NCBI GenBank assembly: GCA_945871455.1
Contig: CAMBXJ010000018.1
Coordinates: 1 to 20,061, forward strand
Direction: 5' to 3'
Length of the DNA stretch: 20,061 nucleotides
Source of the DNA: Asaia bogorensis
Lineage (GTDB): Bacteria; Pseudomonadota; Alphaproteobacteria; Acetobacterales; Acetobacteraceae
The translations under genes and the position numbers were made by a program. Positions 13,510 through 20,061 of this stretch are shown here, piece after piece (within the stretch, counting starts at the first letter, position 1; each line of letters opens with the position of its first letter). Under the pieces are notes generated by a model. It did not search any database and had not been told where the DNA came from. It saw nothing but the letters and a program-made list of their open reading frames with translations.

Positions 13510-15002
13510 CCGGCCCGATGGCACATCTGCCCGTCCTGCTGGTTGTCGTACCGCTGATCGCCGCCGTGCTCGCCGGCTTCCTGCGCAATGGCACCGTTGC
13601 GTTCGGCCTGTCCCTGGCGGTCAACTGGATCCTGCCGGTGATGGCGATCCTGCTGCTGGCTCAGGTGCTGGAGACCGGCCCGATCTCCTATCATATCGGC
13701 GGCTGGGAACCGCCCTGGGGGATCGAGTATCGGGTCGATGCGCTCAACGGCTTCGTCCTTGTCCTGGTCTCGCTCATTGGCGCCGTGGTCATGCCGTTCG
13801 CGCGACAAAGCATCGCCCGGGAACTGGAACCGGACCGGCACGCCTGGTTCTACTGCATGTATCTGCTGTGCCTGACCGGGCTGCTGGGCATAACCGTCAC
13901 GGGCGATGCGTTCAACGCCTTCGTGTTCATGGAGATTTCCTCGCTCTCCACCTATGTGCTGATCGCCCTTGGCCGCGACCGGCGCGCGTTGCTGGCCGCG
14001 TTCCAGTATCTGATCATGGGCACCATCGGCGCCACGTTCTACGTGATCGGGATCGGGCTGCTTTACCTCGCGACCGGCACGCTGAACATGGTGGACCTGG
14101 CCGGCCGGCTGGGGGACGCCGCCGCGATCCAGCCGAGCACCGTCGTCACCGGCCTGGCCTTCCTGGTGGTCGGCATCAGCCTGAAACTGGCGCTGTTCCC
14201 GCTGAGCGCCTGGTTGCCGAACGCCTATGCCTTCGCACCGTCGGTCGTAACGATCTTTCTGGCGGCGACCGCCACCAAGGTCGCAATCTATCTGCTGATC
14301 CGGATGCTGTTTTCCATCGTCGGGCCAGCGGTGGCGTTCGCCGCTTCTCCGCTGGCGGAAATGGTCATCGGATTGTCGCTGATCGCAATCTTCGTGGCAT
14401 CGCTGATCGCTCTGTTCCGGCTCGATCTGAAGCGGATGCTCGCCTACTCGTCGCTGGCGCAGATCGGCTACATCACGATGGGCATCGGCATCGCGAACCA
14501 GGCCGCATTGACCGGCGGGATCGTGCATGTGGTGAACCACGCGATCACCAAGGCCGGGCTGTTCATGGCGGTGGGATGCATCGTTTACCGCACCGGCACC
14601 GGCAGCCTGACCGAGCTTTCCGGGATCGGCCGGCGTATGCCGTTGACCATGGCGGCCTTCACCATCGCCGGGCTGGGGCTGATCGGTGCGCCCGGCACGG
14701 TCGGCTTTATCTCGAAATGGTATCTGGTCATCGGCGCCCTGAAGGACGGCGCGCCGTGGCTGGCGTTTGTCATTGCCTCCAGCTCGCTGCTGACCGTGGC
14801 CTATATCGGGCATGTGCTGGAAGTGGCGTGGTTCCGCCCGACCGCGCCGGCCCTGGCCGGGGCCAGCGATCCGCCGCTGTCGATGCTGCTGCCGCTGCTG
14901 GCCCTGGCCGCGGCGACGATCTGGTTCGGGATCGACACGTCCTGGACCGCCGGCATCGCCAGCCGGATCGCCGAGGGCCTGGTGGGCGGGACCGCGCGAT
15001 GA
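13506..15002 (+). CDS. mrpD: Monovalent cation/H+ antiporter subunit D (MrpD, NuoM/N-like)
   Basis: This encodes a 498-residue proton- and cation-conducting subunit with about 14 helices. All key charged residues of the fold are visible: E143 (FVFMEISSLSTY) on TM5, K227 (SLKLALFPLSAWLPNAY) on TM7, K258 (TATKVAIYLL) on TM8, K349 (VVNHAITKAGLF) and K404 (GFISKWYL) on TM12. DLKRMLAYSSLAQIGY links the two channel halves. A GTG at 13506 overlaps the mrpC stop as GTGA with AAGGA 9 bases upstream; an ATG at 13518 is the alternative. The 3' end overlaps the next gene by 4 bases. Together with the following gene it would form the pumping core. Confidence 0.93.
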   Translation: MTGPMAHLPVLLVVVPLIAAVLAGFLRNGTVAFGLSLAVNWILPVMAILLLAQVLETGPISYHIGGWEPPWGIEYRVDALNGFVLVLVSLIGAVVMPFARQSIARELEPDRHAWFYCMYLLCLTGLLGITVTGDAFNAFVFMEISSLSTYVLIALGRDRRALLAAFQYLIMGTIGATFYVIGIGLLYLATGTLNMVDLAGRLGDAAAIQPSTVVTGLAFLVVGISLKLALFPLSAWLPNAYAFAPSVVTIFLAATATKVAIYLLIRMLFSIVGPAVAFAASPLAEMVIGLSLIAIFVASLIALFRLDLKRMLAYSSLAQIGYITMGIGIANQAALTGGIVHVVNHAITKAGLFMAVGCIVYRTGTGSLTELSGIGRRMPLTMAAFTIAGLGLIGAPGTVGFISKWYLVIGALKDGAPWLAFVIASSSLLTVAYIGHVLEVAWFRPTAPALAGASDPPLSMLLPLLALAAATIWFGIDTSWTAGIASRIAEGLVGGTAR

Positions 15003-16522
15003 GCGCTACCGCATTGCTGATCGCCGCCCTGGTGCTGCCCTTCGCCGGTGCGGCCGTCATCGCCCTGCTGGCACGATCGCCAAACCCGCGCGACGGCGCG
15101 ACCCTGATCACCGCATTCCTGCTTTGCCTGGCCGTCCTGGGCCTGGCCGTCCTGGGCCTGATCGGCCCAATGCAGGCTGATCCAACGTTGGCCGATCCTC
15201 TACCATCCGGCCCGCGTCCCGCCCTGCATTTGGCCCAGGTCGCCCCGGGACTGGCCGTGGCCTTCGCGGTGGAGCCACTGGGACTGCTGTTCGCCCTCGT
15301 CGCCTCCGGCCTTTGGCTGGTGACGTCGATCTATTCGATCGGCTACATGCGCGCCAACCGAGAGCCCAGGCAGGGTAGCTACGCAGTGTATTTCGCCTTG
15401 GCCCTGGGCAGCACGATCGGCGCCGCGTTCGCCGCCAACCTGTTCACCCTGTTCCTGTTCTATGAACTGCTGACGGTCGTTACCTACCCTCTGGTGACCC
15501 ACAAGCGCGACCCGGAGGCTTTGCGGGCCGGACGCGTCTATCTGTTGATGTTGCTGGGCTCGTCTTTGGTGCTGTTCCTGCCGGCCATCATCGGCATCTG
15601 GGTGCTGGCCGGCACGTTGGATTTCACGCCCGGCGGCATCCTGGCTGGCAAAGCCAGCCCAGCCATGTTGAGCCTGTTGGTGCTGATGATCCTGTTCGGG
15701 GTCGGCAAGGCCGCGCTGATGCCGCTGCATTTCTGGCTGCCCGCGGCGATGGTGGCGCCAACGCCGGTCAGCGCACTGCTGCACGCGGTGGCCGTGGTCA
15801 AAACCGGCGTCTTCTGCCTGGTGAAGATCGCGGTCATGATTTTCGGCGTAGACACCCTGGCCGCCACCGGCCAGTCCGGCTGGATGACCTGGGTCGCCGG
15901 GGGCACGGTCATCGTGGCGTCCCTTGTTGCATTGAGGCAGGACAATCTGAAGCGGATGCTGGCCTATTCCACGGTATCGCAGCTTTCCTACATCGTGCTG
16001 GGCGTTGCGATCCTGGCGCCGATTTCGCTGGTGGGGGCGGCGGTGCATATCGCCGGGCACGCCGTCAGCAAGATCACGTTGTTCTTTGCCGCCGGGTCGA
16101 TCTACACGGCACACCATCTGACCGAGATCAGCCAATTGAACGGCATCGGCCGGCGCATGCCCTGGACCATGGGCGCCTTCGCGATCGGCGCCCTGGGGAT
16201 GATCGGCCTGCCGCCGACCGCGGGGTTCCTCGGCAAATGGTTCATCCTGAGCGGGGCAATGCAGACCGCGAACTGGCTGGCGGTGGGCGTCATCGTGGTC
16301 AGCACCATGCTGAACGCGGGATATTTCCTGCCGATTCTGTATCGGGCGTTCCTGCTGCCCGAACCCCATGCCTCCCCGCACGCACACGAAACCGACCGAG
16401 CCGGCGAAGCCCCGTGGCCGATTGTCCTGAGCCTGATCCTGACCGCATCGGCGACGTTGGGCCTGTTTTTCTTCCCATATCTGCCGTTGGGGTTGGCGAA
16501 ACTGATGGTGGGTGGGTCGTGA
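14999..16522 (+). CDS. NuoL-like antiporter subunit (truncated MrpA or second D-type subunit)
   Basis: This encodes a 507-residue membrane protein with about 14 helices and the NuoL/MrpA N-terminal channel fold. The signature APTPVSALLHAVAVVKTGVF (about 253-272) is typical of MrpA and ND5-type subunits. Putative channel residues are E156 (FYELLTVVTYP), K237 (GVGKAALMPLHFWLP), H262, K268, K358 (GHAVSKITLFF) and K413 (GFLGKWFIL). The length ends where the MbhD/MbhE domains of full MrpA would begin, and those domains are encoded upstream instead. The cytoplasmic C-terminal loop has a His-rich stretch (PHASPHAHE). It starts at ATGA overlapping mrpD. Its stop lies inside the first 27-bp repeat unit. 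Confidence 0.9.
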   Translation: MSATALLIAALVLPFAGAAVIALLARSPNPRDGATLITAFLLCLAVLGLAVLGLIGPMQADPTLADPLPSGPRPALHLAQVAPGLAVAFAVEPLGLLFALVASGLWLVTSIYSIGYMRANREPRQGSYAVYFALALGSTIGAAFAANLFTLFLFYELLTVVTYPLVTHKRDPEALRAGRVYLLMLLGSSLVLFLPAIIGIWVLAGTLDFTPGGILAGKASPAMLSLLVLMILFGVGKAALMPLHFWLPAAMVAPTPVSALLHAVAVVKTGVFCLVKIAVMIFGVDTLAATGQSGWMTWVAGGTVIVASLVALRQDNLKRMLAYSTVSQLSYIVLGVAILAPISLVGAAVHIAGHAVSKITLFFAAGSIYTAHHLTEISQLNGIGRRMPWTMGAFAIGALGMIGLPPTAGFLGKWFILSGAMQTANWLAVGVIVVSTMLNAGYFLPILYRAFLLPEPHASPHAHETDRAGEAPWPIVLSLILTASATLGLFFFPYLPLGLAKLMVGGS

Positions 16523-16666
16523 TGGATGTCGCGCGGGAGGCTGTCGTGACGGAGGTCACGCGGCGGGCTGGCGTGACGGATGTCACGCGGGGGGCTGTCA
16601 TGACGGATGTCATGCGGAAAGCTGGCGTGACGAATGTCGCGCGGGGGGCTGTCGTGACGGGCCACC
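16519..16666. repeat. 27-bp tandem repeat array with a hairpin in each unit
   Basis: Five head-to-tail units of exactly 27 bp cover 16519-16545, 16546-16572, 16573-16599, 16600-16626 and 16627-16653. A degenerate partial unit starts at 16654. Each contains a 6-bp stem with a 4-nt spacer, such as CGTGAC-GGAT-GTCACG. In unit 4 (16600) the stem changes on both sides to CATGAC/GTCATG, so pairing is kept. Units end alternately in CTGTC and CTGGC, which suggests growth as 54-bp dimers. The first unit includes the stop codon of the NuoL-like gene. The array could act as an mRNA 3' end structure or protein-binding array. Confidence 0.85.
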
Positions 16667-17433
16667 CTGTGACAGGACCAAATGCTCTTAATGAACGTTC
16701 AACAATAACTGCTTCATCTGGCGCATGGCCAGGCCACACTGTCATGGCCTGCGCAGGCAGGCCATCCACGACTTTGCTGAGATCGACGCTTCAAGTCGTG
16801 GATAGCGCGTCGGCTCCCGCCATGACCGGGAGACCCCCCCGCTCAACACCGGGCTTGACAGTTACTCTTGCAGGCTCCTTCATTGCATTACTTATAGTGA
16901 CCGGCCGGCGTCCACCGGCGGCAGGTGAACGCCCACCGCCGGCACTGGTCCGCCGACCCCTTCTTTGTCCCTTCGTGGTGAAGAATCGCGGACTTGCAGC
17001 TCGTATCGACCTATCCGATGGCCCACCCCCGGACAGGCAAGGTGTCCTTTGTAACAACTGCGATTTCAACCACGAAGACACGAAGTTCACGACGGGCGGA
17101 CGGCCCCGCGGCGCCGCCGGTGGATATGGTCAGAGACATGGCGGCCGGCGCGCTCTCCCGGCGGATCGCCCAACTGGTCTAAAGGCGAATCCCAACAATC
17201 ACCCCGCCGTTTGGTGCATGACCAGCCCACACCGCCATGGCCTGCACACTCAGGCCATCCGCGACTTTCCTTCGACCGCCGCTTTAAGCGATCGATGGCG
17301 GCCCCTCGCCCCCCATAACCCGCGGATAAGCGTGCTCTACTCCGGACGCCGCGGCAATGATCGCGCGTCGCCGAGGCAGATGCCCGCGACCCACCGTCGT
17401 CCCCGTCACATGAAGGAGCGTCGAGATGGATGA
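16522..17433 (+). CDS. Doubtful frame beginning with 9-residue repeats
   Basis: An ATG overlaps the previous stop as TGATG, the same junction style as elsewhere in the operon, and the frame stays open for 303 codons. Because 27 bp is nine codons, the first part reads as repeats of the pattern D/E/N-V-x-R-x-A-V/G-V/M-T (for example DVTRGAVMT). After about residue 46 the composition becomes Arg/Pro/His-rich with no domain, and the frame runs through palindromic repeats into the next gene. Most likely it is not expressed as a full protein. A short repeat peptide is possible but unsupported. Confidence 0.15.
   Translation: MDVAREAVVTEVTRRAGVTDVTRGAVMTDVMRKAGVTNVARGAVVTGHPVTGPNALNERSTITASSGAWPGHTVMACAGRPSTTLLRSTLQVVDSASAPAMTGRPPRSTPGLTVTLAGSFIALLIVTGRRPPAAGERPPPALVRRPLLCPFVVKNRGLAARIDLSDGPPPDRQGVLCNNCDFNHEDTKFTTGGRPRGAAGGYGQRHGGRRALPADRPTGLKANPNNHPAVWCMTSPHRHGLHTQAIRDFPSTAALSDRWRPLAPHNPRISVLYSGRRGNDRASPRQMPATHRRPRHMKERRDG
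16743..16775. repeat. Palindromic direct repeat, copy 1
   Basis: This 33-bp sequence matches 17236-17268 at 29 of 33 positions. It holds ATGGCCTG and CAGGCCAT arms (16744-16751 and 16758-16765) around a 6-bp spacer, followed by a conserved CC[A/G]CGACTTT tail. Three of the four differences fall in or next to the spacer. Confidence 0.7.
16960..17085. repeat. Inverted CTTCGTGG repeat element
   Basis: The left arm at 16960-16982 (containing CCTTCGTGGTGAA) and the right arm at 17065-17085 (containing TTCAACCACGAAG) are imperfect inverted copies about 82 bp apart. Sequences of the form CTTCGTGTCTTCGTGG are widespread intergenic repeats in many bacterial genomes. It is likely a REP/MITE-like remnant. 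No transposase or target duplication was seen. Confidence 0.55.
17236..17268. repeat. Palindromic direct repeat, copy 2
   Basis: This is the second copy of the 33-bp unit at 16743. Its arms ATGGCCTG (17237-17244) and CAGGCCAT (17251-17258) are identical, the spacer is CACACT instead of CGCAGG, and the GCGACTTT tail is retained. The two copies are about 490 bp apart in the same orientation. Confidence 0.7.
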
Positions 17434-17665
17434 CCACTGGCTCGTACGGGACAGCACCATCCGGATTCTGTGGGTCCTGTTCATCGCGGTTCTGGTATCG
17501 ACCGTGCTGCTGGATGCGTTGGTCGTGCACCACTCCTATTTCGGCATCGATGGCACCTTCGGCTTCGGGGCCTGGTTCGGCTTCGCGAGTTGCGCGGTGC
17601 TGGTCCTGTTTGCCAAGACCCTGGGCGCCGTGCTGAAGCGGCATGATCGTTACTATGGTCGCTAG
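17426..17665 (+). CDS. Small two-helix membrane protein paired with an antiporter subunit
   Basis: This encodes a 79-residue protein with two predicted helices: IRILWVLFIAVLVSTVLLDA (about 12-31), and FGAWFGFASCAVLVLFAKTL (about 47-66) followed by GAVLKRHDRYYGR. A clear AAGGAG lies about 9 bases before the ATG, and the last 23 bp overlap the following antiporter-like gene, so the pair is probably translationally coupled. It resembles no classical Mrp subunit that I recognise. A role in assembly or as an accessory subunit of the downstream NuoL/M-type protein is inferred only from the overlap. Short-protein annotation could miss it, but the ribosome site and helices make it credible. Confidence 0.8.
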   Translation: MDDHWLVRDSTIRILWVLFIAVLVSTVLLDALVVHHSYFGIDGTFGFGAWFGFASCAVLVLFAKTLGAVLKRHDRYYGR

Positions 17666-19331
17666 CACCCTCCTCCCGCCAGGCATGTGGCTGATCCTGG
17701 GCGGGCTCGCCTTGCCGCTGCTGGCGTTGCGGTTGCGGCAGGCGACCCTGCTGGGACTGCCGCTTCTGGTACTGTCGGCGATCTGGACCATGCCGGATGG
17801 GATCGCACTGCGGGCGTCCTTCCTCGGCCAGTCCCTGGTGCTGGTGCAAGCCGACGCGCTGTCGCGGCTGTTTGCCACGGTTTTCGCGGTGATGGTCTTT
17901 GGTGGCGGGCTGTTCGCGCTGAACCAGACGCGGGTCACCGAACTCGCCGCCGCGCTCTGTTACGCCGGCGGCGCCATCGGCGTGGTGTTCGCCGGCGACC
18001 TGATCACGGTCTTCGTGTTCTGGGAGTTGATGGCGCTGGCCTCCACCCTGGTCGTGTGCTGCGGCGGAGCAGCGGCGCGCGGCGCCGGGCTGCGTTATGC
18101 CGTGATCCATCTGTTCGGCGGCGTGCTGCTGATGGCCGGCATTGCCGGAGAGGTCGCCGCCACCGGCTCCACCGCGTTCGGGCCGATGCCACTGGACAGC
18201 CCCGCCCGCTGGCTGATCCTGGCCGGGTTCCTGATCAATGCCGGCGCGCCGCCGCTGTCGGTCTGGATATCCGATGCCTACCCGGAAAGTTCGTGGTCCG
18301 GGATGGTGTTCCTGTCCGCCTTCACCACCAAGACCGCCGTCTATGTCCTGATGCGCGGCTTTCCAGGCGCCGAGGTGCTGATCCCGATCGGCCTGTTCAT
18401 GGTGTTCTACGGCATCGTCTACGCGATCCTGGAAAACGATATCCGCCGCATCCTGGCCTATTCGATCGTCAACCAGGTGGGGTTCATGGTCACCGGGATC
18501 GGCATCGGCACCGAAATGGCCCTGAACGGGGTCGCCGCGCACGCCTTCGCGCATATAATCTACAAGGCGTTGTTGCTGATGGCGGCGGGATCGGTGCTGT
18601 TCATGACCGGCAAGCGCAATTGCACCGATGTCGGCGGATTGTTCCGATCCATGCCGATCACGACGATCTGCGGCATTGTGGGCGCGCTGTCGATCTCGGC
18701 GTTTCCGCTCACGTCCGGGTTCGTTTCTAAGTCGATGATATCGGATGGCGCCGCCGCGGCGCATCTGTCCTGGGTGTGGTTCCTGCTGGCGGCGGCCTCC
18801 GCGGGGGTGTTCCTGCATGCCGGGATCAAGTTTCCGTGGTTCGTGTTCTTCCAGAAGGACAGCGGGCTGCGGCCGCCCGATCCGCCCTGGAACATGCGGG
18901 CGGCAATGGTGTTCTTCTCCGTCCTGTGCCTGGGCCTGGGCGTGATGCCGGGGCCGCTTTACGCGTTGCTGCCGCATCCGGTCTCCTACGTGCCCTACAC
19001 CGCGAACCACGTGATCTTCCAGTTGCAGTTGCTGCTCTTCTCCGGCCTCGCATTCTTCCTGATGCTCGGCTGGCTGCAACGGACCCTGACGATCACCCTG
19101 GATGTGGACTGGTTCTGGCGCGGTCGCGGCGTTCGCCACCTGGGCCAGGGCGCCGACCATGCCTGGGCGGTCATAGAGCGCCTGGGTGAACGCCTCGGGC
19201 GATTGGCCGTCCGCCTGGTGCGGCGCCATCACGGGATAGAAGGGGTACTGGCCCGCACATGGCCCACCGGCAGCATGGCGTTCTGGACGGCGGCGCTGCT
19301 CGCGGCCTATCTGGTCATTTCGTATCTGTGA
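17643..19331 (+). CDS. Third antiporter-like (NuoL/M, MrpD-type) membrane subunit
   Basis: This encodes a 562-residue polytopic inner-membrane protein of the proton-conducting transporter family (NADH:quinone oxidoreductase/Mrp antiporter type). E128 (FVFWELMALAST), K230 (FTTKTAVYVL), K308 (AHIIYKALLL) and K363 (SGFVSKSMI) correspond to channel residues. NDIRRILAYSIVNQVGF is the broken-helix linker motif. At the TM7 lysine position the sequence is FLINAGAPPLSVWISDAYPE, so Asn199 replaces Lys. The C-terminus adds LDVDWFWRGRG, a cytoplasmic stretch and a last helix (AFWTAALLAAYLVISYL). The start at 17643 overlaps the small membrane protein; an ATG at 17655 is an alternative. It could work alone, with its partner, or in the upstream complex. 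Confidence 0.88.
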   Translation: MIVTMVASTLLPPGMWLILGGLALPLLALRLRQATLLGLPLLVLSAIWTMPDGIALRASFLGQSLVLVQADALSRLFATVFAVMVFGGGLFALNQTRVTELAAALCYAGGAIGVVFAGDLITVFVFWELMALASTLVVCCGGAAARGAGLRYAVIHLFGGVLLMAGIAGEVAATGSTAFGPMPLDSPARWLILAGFLINAGAPPLSVWISDAYPESSWSGMVFLSAFTTKTAVYVLMRGFPGAEVLIPIGLFMVFYGIVYAILENDIRRILAYSIVNQVGFMVTGIGIGTEMALNGVAAHAFAHIIYKALLLMAAGSVLFMTGKRNCTDVGGLFRSMPITTICGIVGALSISAFPLTSGFVSKSMISDGAAAAHLSWVWFLLAAASAGVFLHAGIKFPWFVFFQKDSGLRPPDPPWNMRAAMVFFSVLCLGLGVMPGPLYALLPHPVSYVPYTANHVIFQLQLLLFSGLAFFLMLGWLQRTLTITLDVDWFWRGRGVRHLGQGADHAWAVIERLGERLGRLAVRLVRRHHGIEGVLARTWPTGSMAFWTAALLAAYLVISYL

Positions 19332-19412
19332 CAAGCTCCGGCGCGCGATCTAAAAAATCGGGACGAGGATCTCGATCGGCGACATGCCCCGCATGACGCA
19401 AAACCGCCTGTT

Positions 19413-19440
19413 TTTTGTGCAAACGAGCGCAAAGGTTAAC
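19413..19440 (+). promoter_or_regulatory. Motif pair, left copy (TTGTGCAAA-N5-GCAAAGGTTAA)
   Basis: The sequence TTGTGCAAA, five bases, then GCAAAGGTTAAC recurs inverted at 19678-19706 with a six-base gap. The conserved halves and changed middle suggest a binding site or a terminal repeat. Function is unknown. Confidence 0.4.
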
Positions 19441-19458
19441 CGCGCCGATTCGTAACGA

Positions 19459-19503
19459 AAACCCCCGGATTCCGCCGCGATCCGCAACGGAACCGGGGGG
19501 TTT
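19459..19503. terminator. Terminator-like hairpin downstream of the third antiporter gene
   Basis: AAACCCCCGG-A-TTCCG (19459-19474) pairs with CGGAA-CCGGGGGG-TTT (19488-19503), giving about 15 bp with one bulge on each side and a 13-nt loop. It is 127 bp beyond the stop at 19331. The U-run is short on the plus strand (TTT) and slightly longer on the minus strand (TTTT), so either orientation is possible. Confidence 0.4.
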
Positions 19504-19677
19504 CCGCATTGAACCGCAATGAACTCTCTTCCCGGCCCCTCTGGCATGGGCGTCGGTGTTCTTTCAATGTTCGTATCGGACTCAAGCGGTTGGCTGATGT
19601 TCCTGACGTGGCGCGTCAACAGCGGCAGCAGTCCTAGCGAACAGCGGTCCCGGTTGCTGTCGCGGTCAGGACGGACC

Positions 19678-19706
19678 GATTAACCTTTGCACGAATTTTG
19701 CACAAC
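19678..19706 (-). promoter_or_regulatory. Motif pair, right copy, inverted
   Basis: Read on the minus strand this is GTTGTGCAAA, about six bases, then GCAAAGGTTAATC, matching the copy at 19413-19440. The two copies bracket 237 bp that include the terminator-like hairpin. They could be paired operator sites or inverted ends of a small element. Confidence 0.4.
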
Positions 19707-20061
19707 ACGCATGAATTCAAAGGTTTATTCTCGATTCCTGTTAACCGGACTCAAGACCGACGCCTGAGCCTGGCCGCGCGGGATGCCCTGAAATCGTCGG
19801 TTCACGCCGGTCCAGAGCCTCGATCATCGGGACGGGATGGAAAATGATCTTGCCACAAGGCGGATGAGTGGCGTAGAACATTTAAGCAACGCACCTCCGC
19901 TGCGCCCACTGTCTCCCGTTAGCCCGGTCCCGTCATCCACCCAGGCACATTCAGACCAACGGCGCTCGGCCGATCCCAGCATGGGCACGCGGGCCACCGG
20001 TCCCGCGCGAAGCTGGCCTGGGTCATTCCTGTGATCGGTAGATCACCGTCACGTCGCGGAT

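Larger units (their letters stand above)
16667..17425. other. Repeat-rich intergenic region between the two antiporter segments
   Basis: No gene with a recognisable domain is present. The region is less GC-biased by codon position than its neighbours. It contains a duplicated palindromic motif (16743 and 17236), an 11-bp inverted repeat (ATCCACGACTT, 16764-16774, with 16793-16803) and an inverted CTTCGTGG element (16960-17085). It looks like accumulated repeat insertions separating the downstream antiporter pair from the main operon. Confidence 0.6.
19332..20061. other. Long intergenic region at the window end
   Basis: No gene is supported over about 730 bp. The one moderate plus-strand frame (19837-20034) is Ser/Pro/Arg-rich, has no domain and a poor ribosome site. 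The stretch is AT-richer in parts (19405-19440, 19680-19745) than the rest of the window and contains a terminator-like hairpin and an inverted motif pair. This looks like a regulatory or promoter-bearing region for a gene beyond the window. Confidence 0.5.

Noticed and set aside
13458..14813. Minus-strand frame of 451 codons, and a similar one at 15200-16387
   Set aside because: Both are antisense to mrpD and the NuoL-like gene, with the hydrophilic composition typical of shadows of membrane genes.
16519..16666. CRISPR array
   Set aside because: The units are contiguous 27-bp tandem repeats without unique spacers, and no cas genes are nearby.
16667..17425. Insertion sequence between the antiporter segments
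   Set aside because: Repeats are present, but there is no transposase frame, no matching terminal repeats at the edges and no target duplication.
10972..19331. Complex I (nuo) or membrane-bound hydrogenase operon
   Set aside because: NuoL/M/K-like subunits are present, but MrpE, F, G and B signatures are clear and no NuoB/C/D/I-type or hydrogenase subunits occur in the window.
17481..19334. Minus-strand frame of 617 codons
   Set aside because: It is Gln/His/Arg-rich and antisense to the third antiporter-like gene, whose membrane motifs are unmistakable.
19837..20034. Plus-strand frame of 65 codons near the window end
   Set aside because: It has no domain, no good ribosome site and a Ser/Pro/Arg composition typical of chance frames.

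Overview
The window looks like chromosomal DNA of a GC-rich alphaproteobacterium, most likely of the Acetobacteraceae/Rhodospirillales type. The evidence is high GC with strong third-position bias, a ubiK-ybjN-proC-COQ9/TetR housekeeping block, a short phasin, Bug-type (TctC) solute-binding proteins, and GC-rich hairpin repeats between genes. The assignment rests on gene content and style only; no rRNA or tRNA gene was seen.

Layout. (1) 1-2619, plus strand: a hairpin repeat, then ubiK, a ybjN-like gene, proC and a TetR/COQ9-like gene. (2) 2620-3084: non-coding DNA ending in a REP-type palindrome. (3) 3085-5589, minus strand: an exported fasciclin protein, a 3' remnant of a sulfite-oxidase-type molybdoenzyme, a carboxymuconolactone-decarboxylase-like protein and an enolase-superfamily enzyme. 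(4) 5993-6430: a phasin with its own candidate promoter and a strong 3' hairpin. (5) 6660-10796, minus strand: an NHL-repeat protein, a D-aminoacylase-like amidohydrolase and a Bug-type solute-binding protein. A palindrome of about 230 bp separates the NHL and amidohydrolase genes. (6) 10972-16522, plus strand: a tightly overlapping Mrp-type cation/proton antiporter operon. (7) 16519-17425: a 27-bp tandem repeat array and other repeats. (8) 17426-19331: a small membrane protein overlapping a third antiporter-like subunit. (9) 19332-20061: non-coding DNA with a terminator-like hairpin and a widely spaced inverted motif pair.

The most interesting system is the antiporter locus. Its order is E-F-G-[MbhD/MbhE domains]-B-C-D-A(NuoL-like). 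This matches the membrane arm of archaeal Mbh-type complexes and the rearranged Mrp operons with a split A subunit, not the classical A-B-C-D-E-F-G operon. No hydrogenase or quinone-reducing module is visible. Two large NuoL/M-type subunits in the operon, plus a third with a tiny membrane partner downstream, could form a multi-channel cation/proton antiporter. The third subunit has Asn in place of the mid-membrane Lys on TM7. The boundary between the two parts is marked by hairpin-forming 27-bp repeats whose first unit overlaps the last stop codon of the operon.

The minus-strand genes suggest catabolism of organic acids or acylated amino acids, but substrates cannot be read from the sequence.
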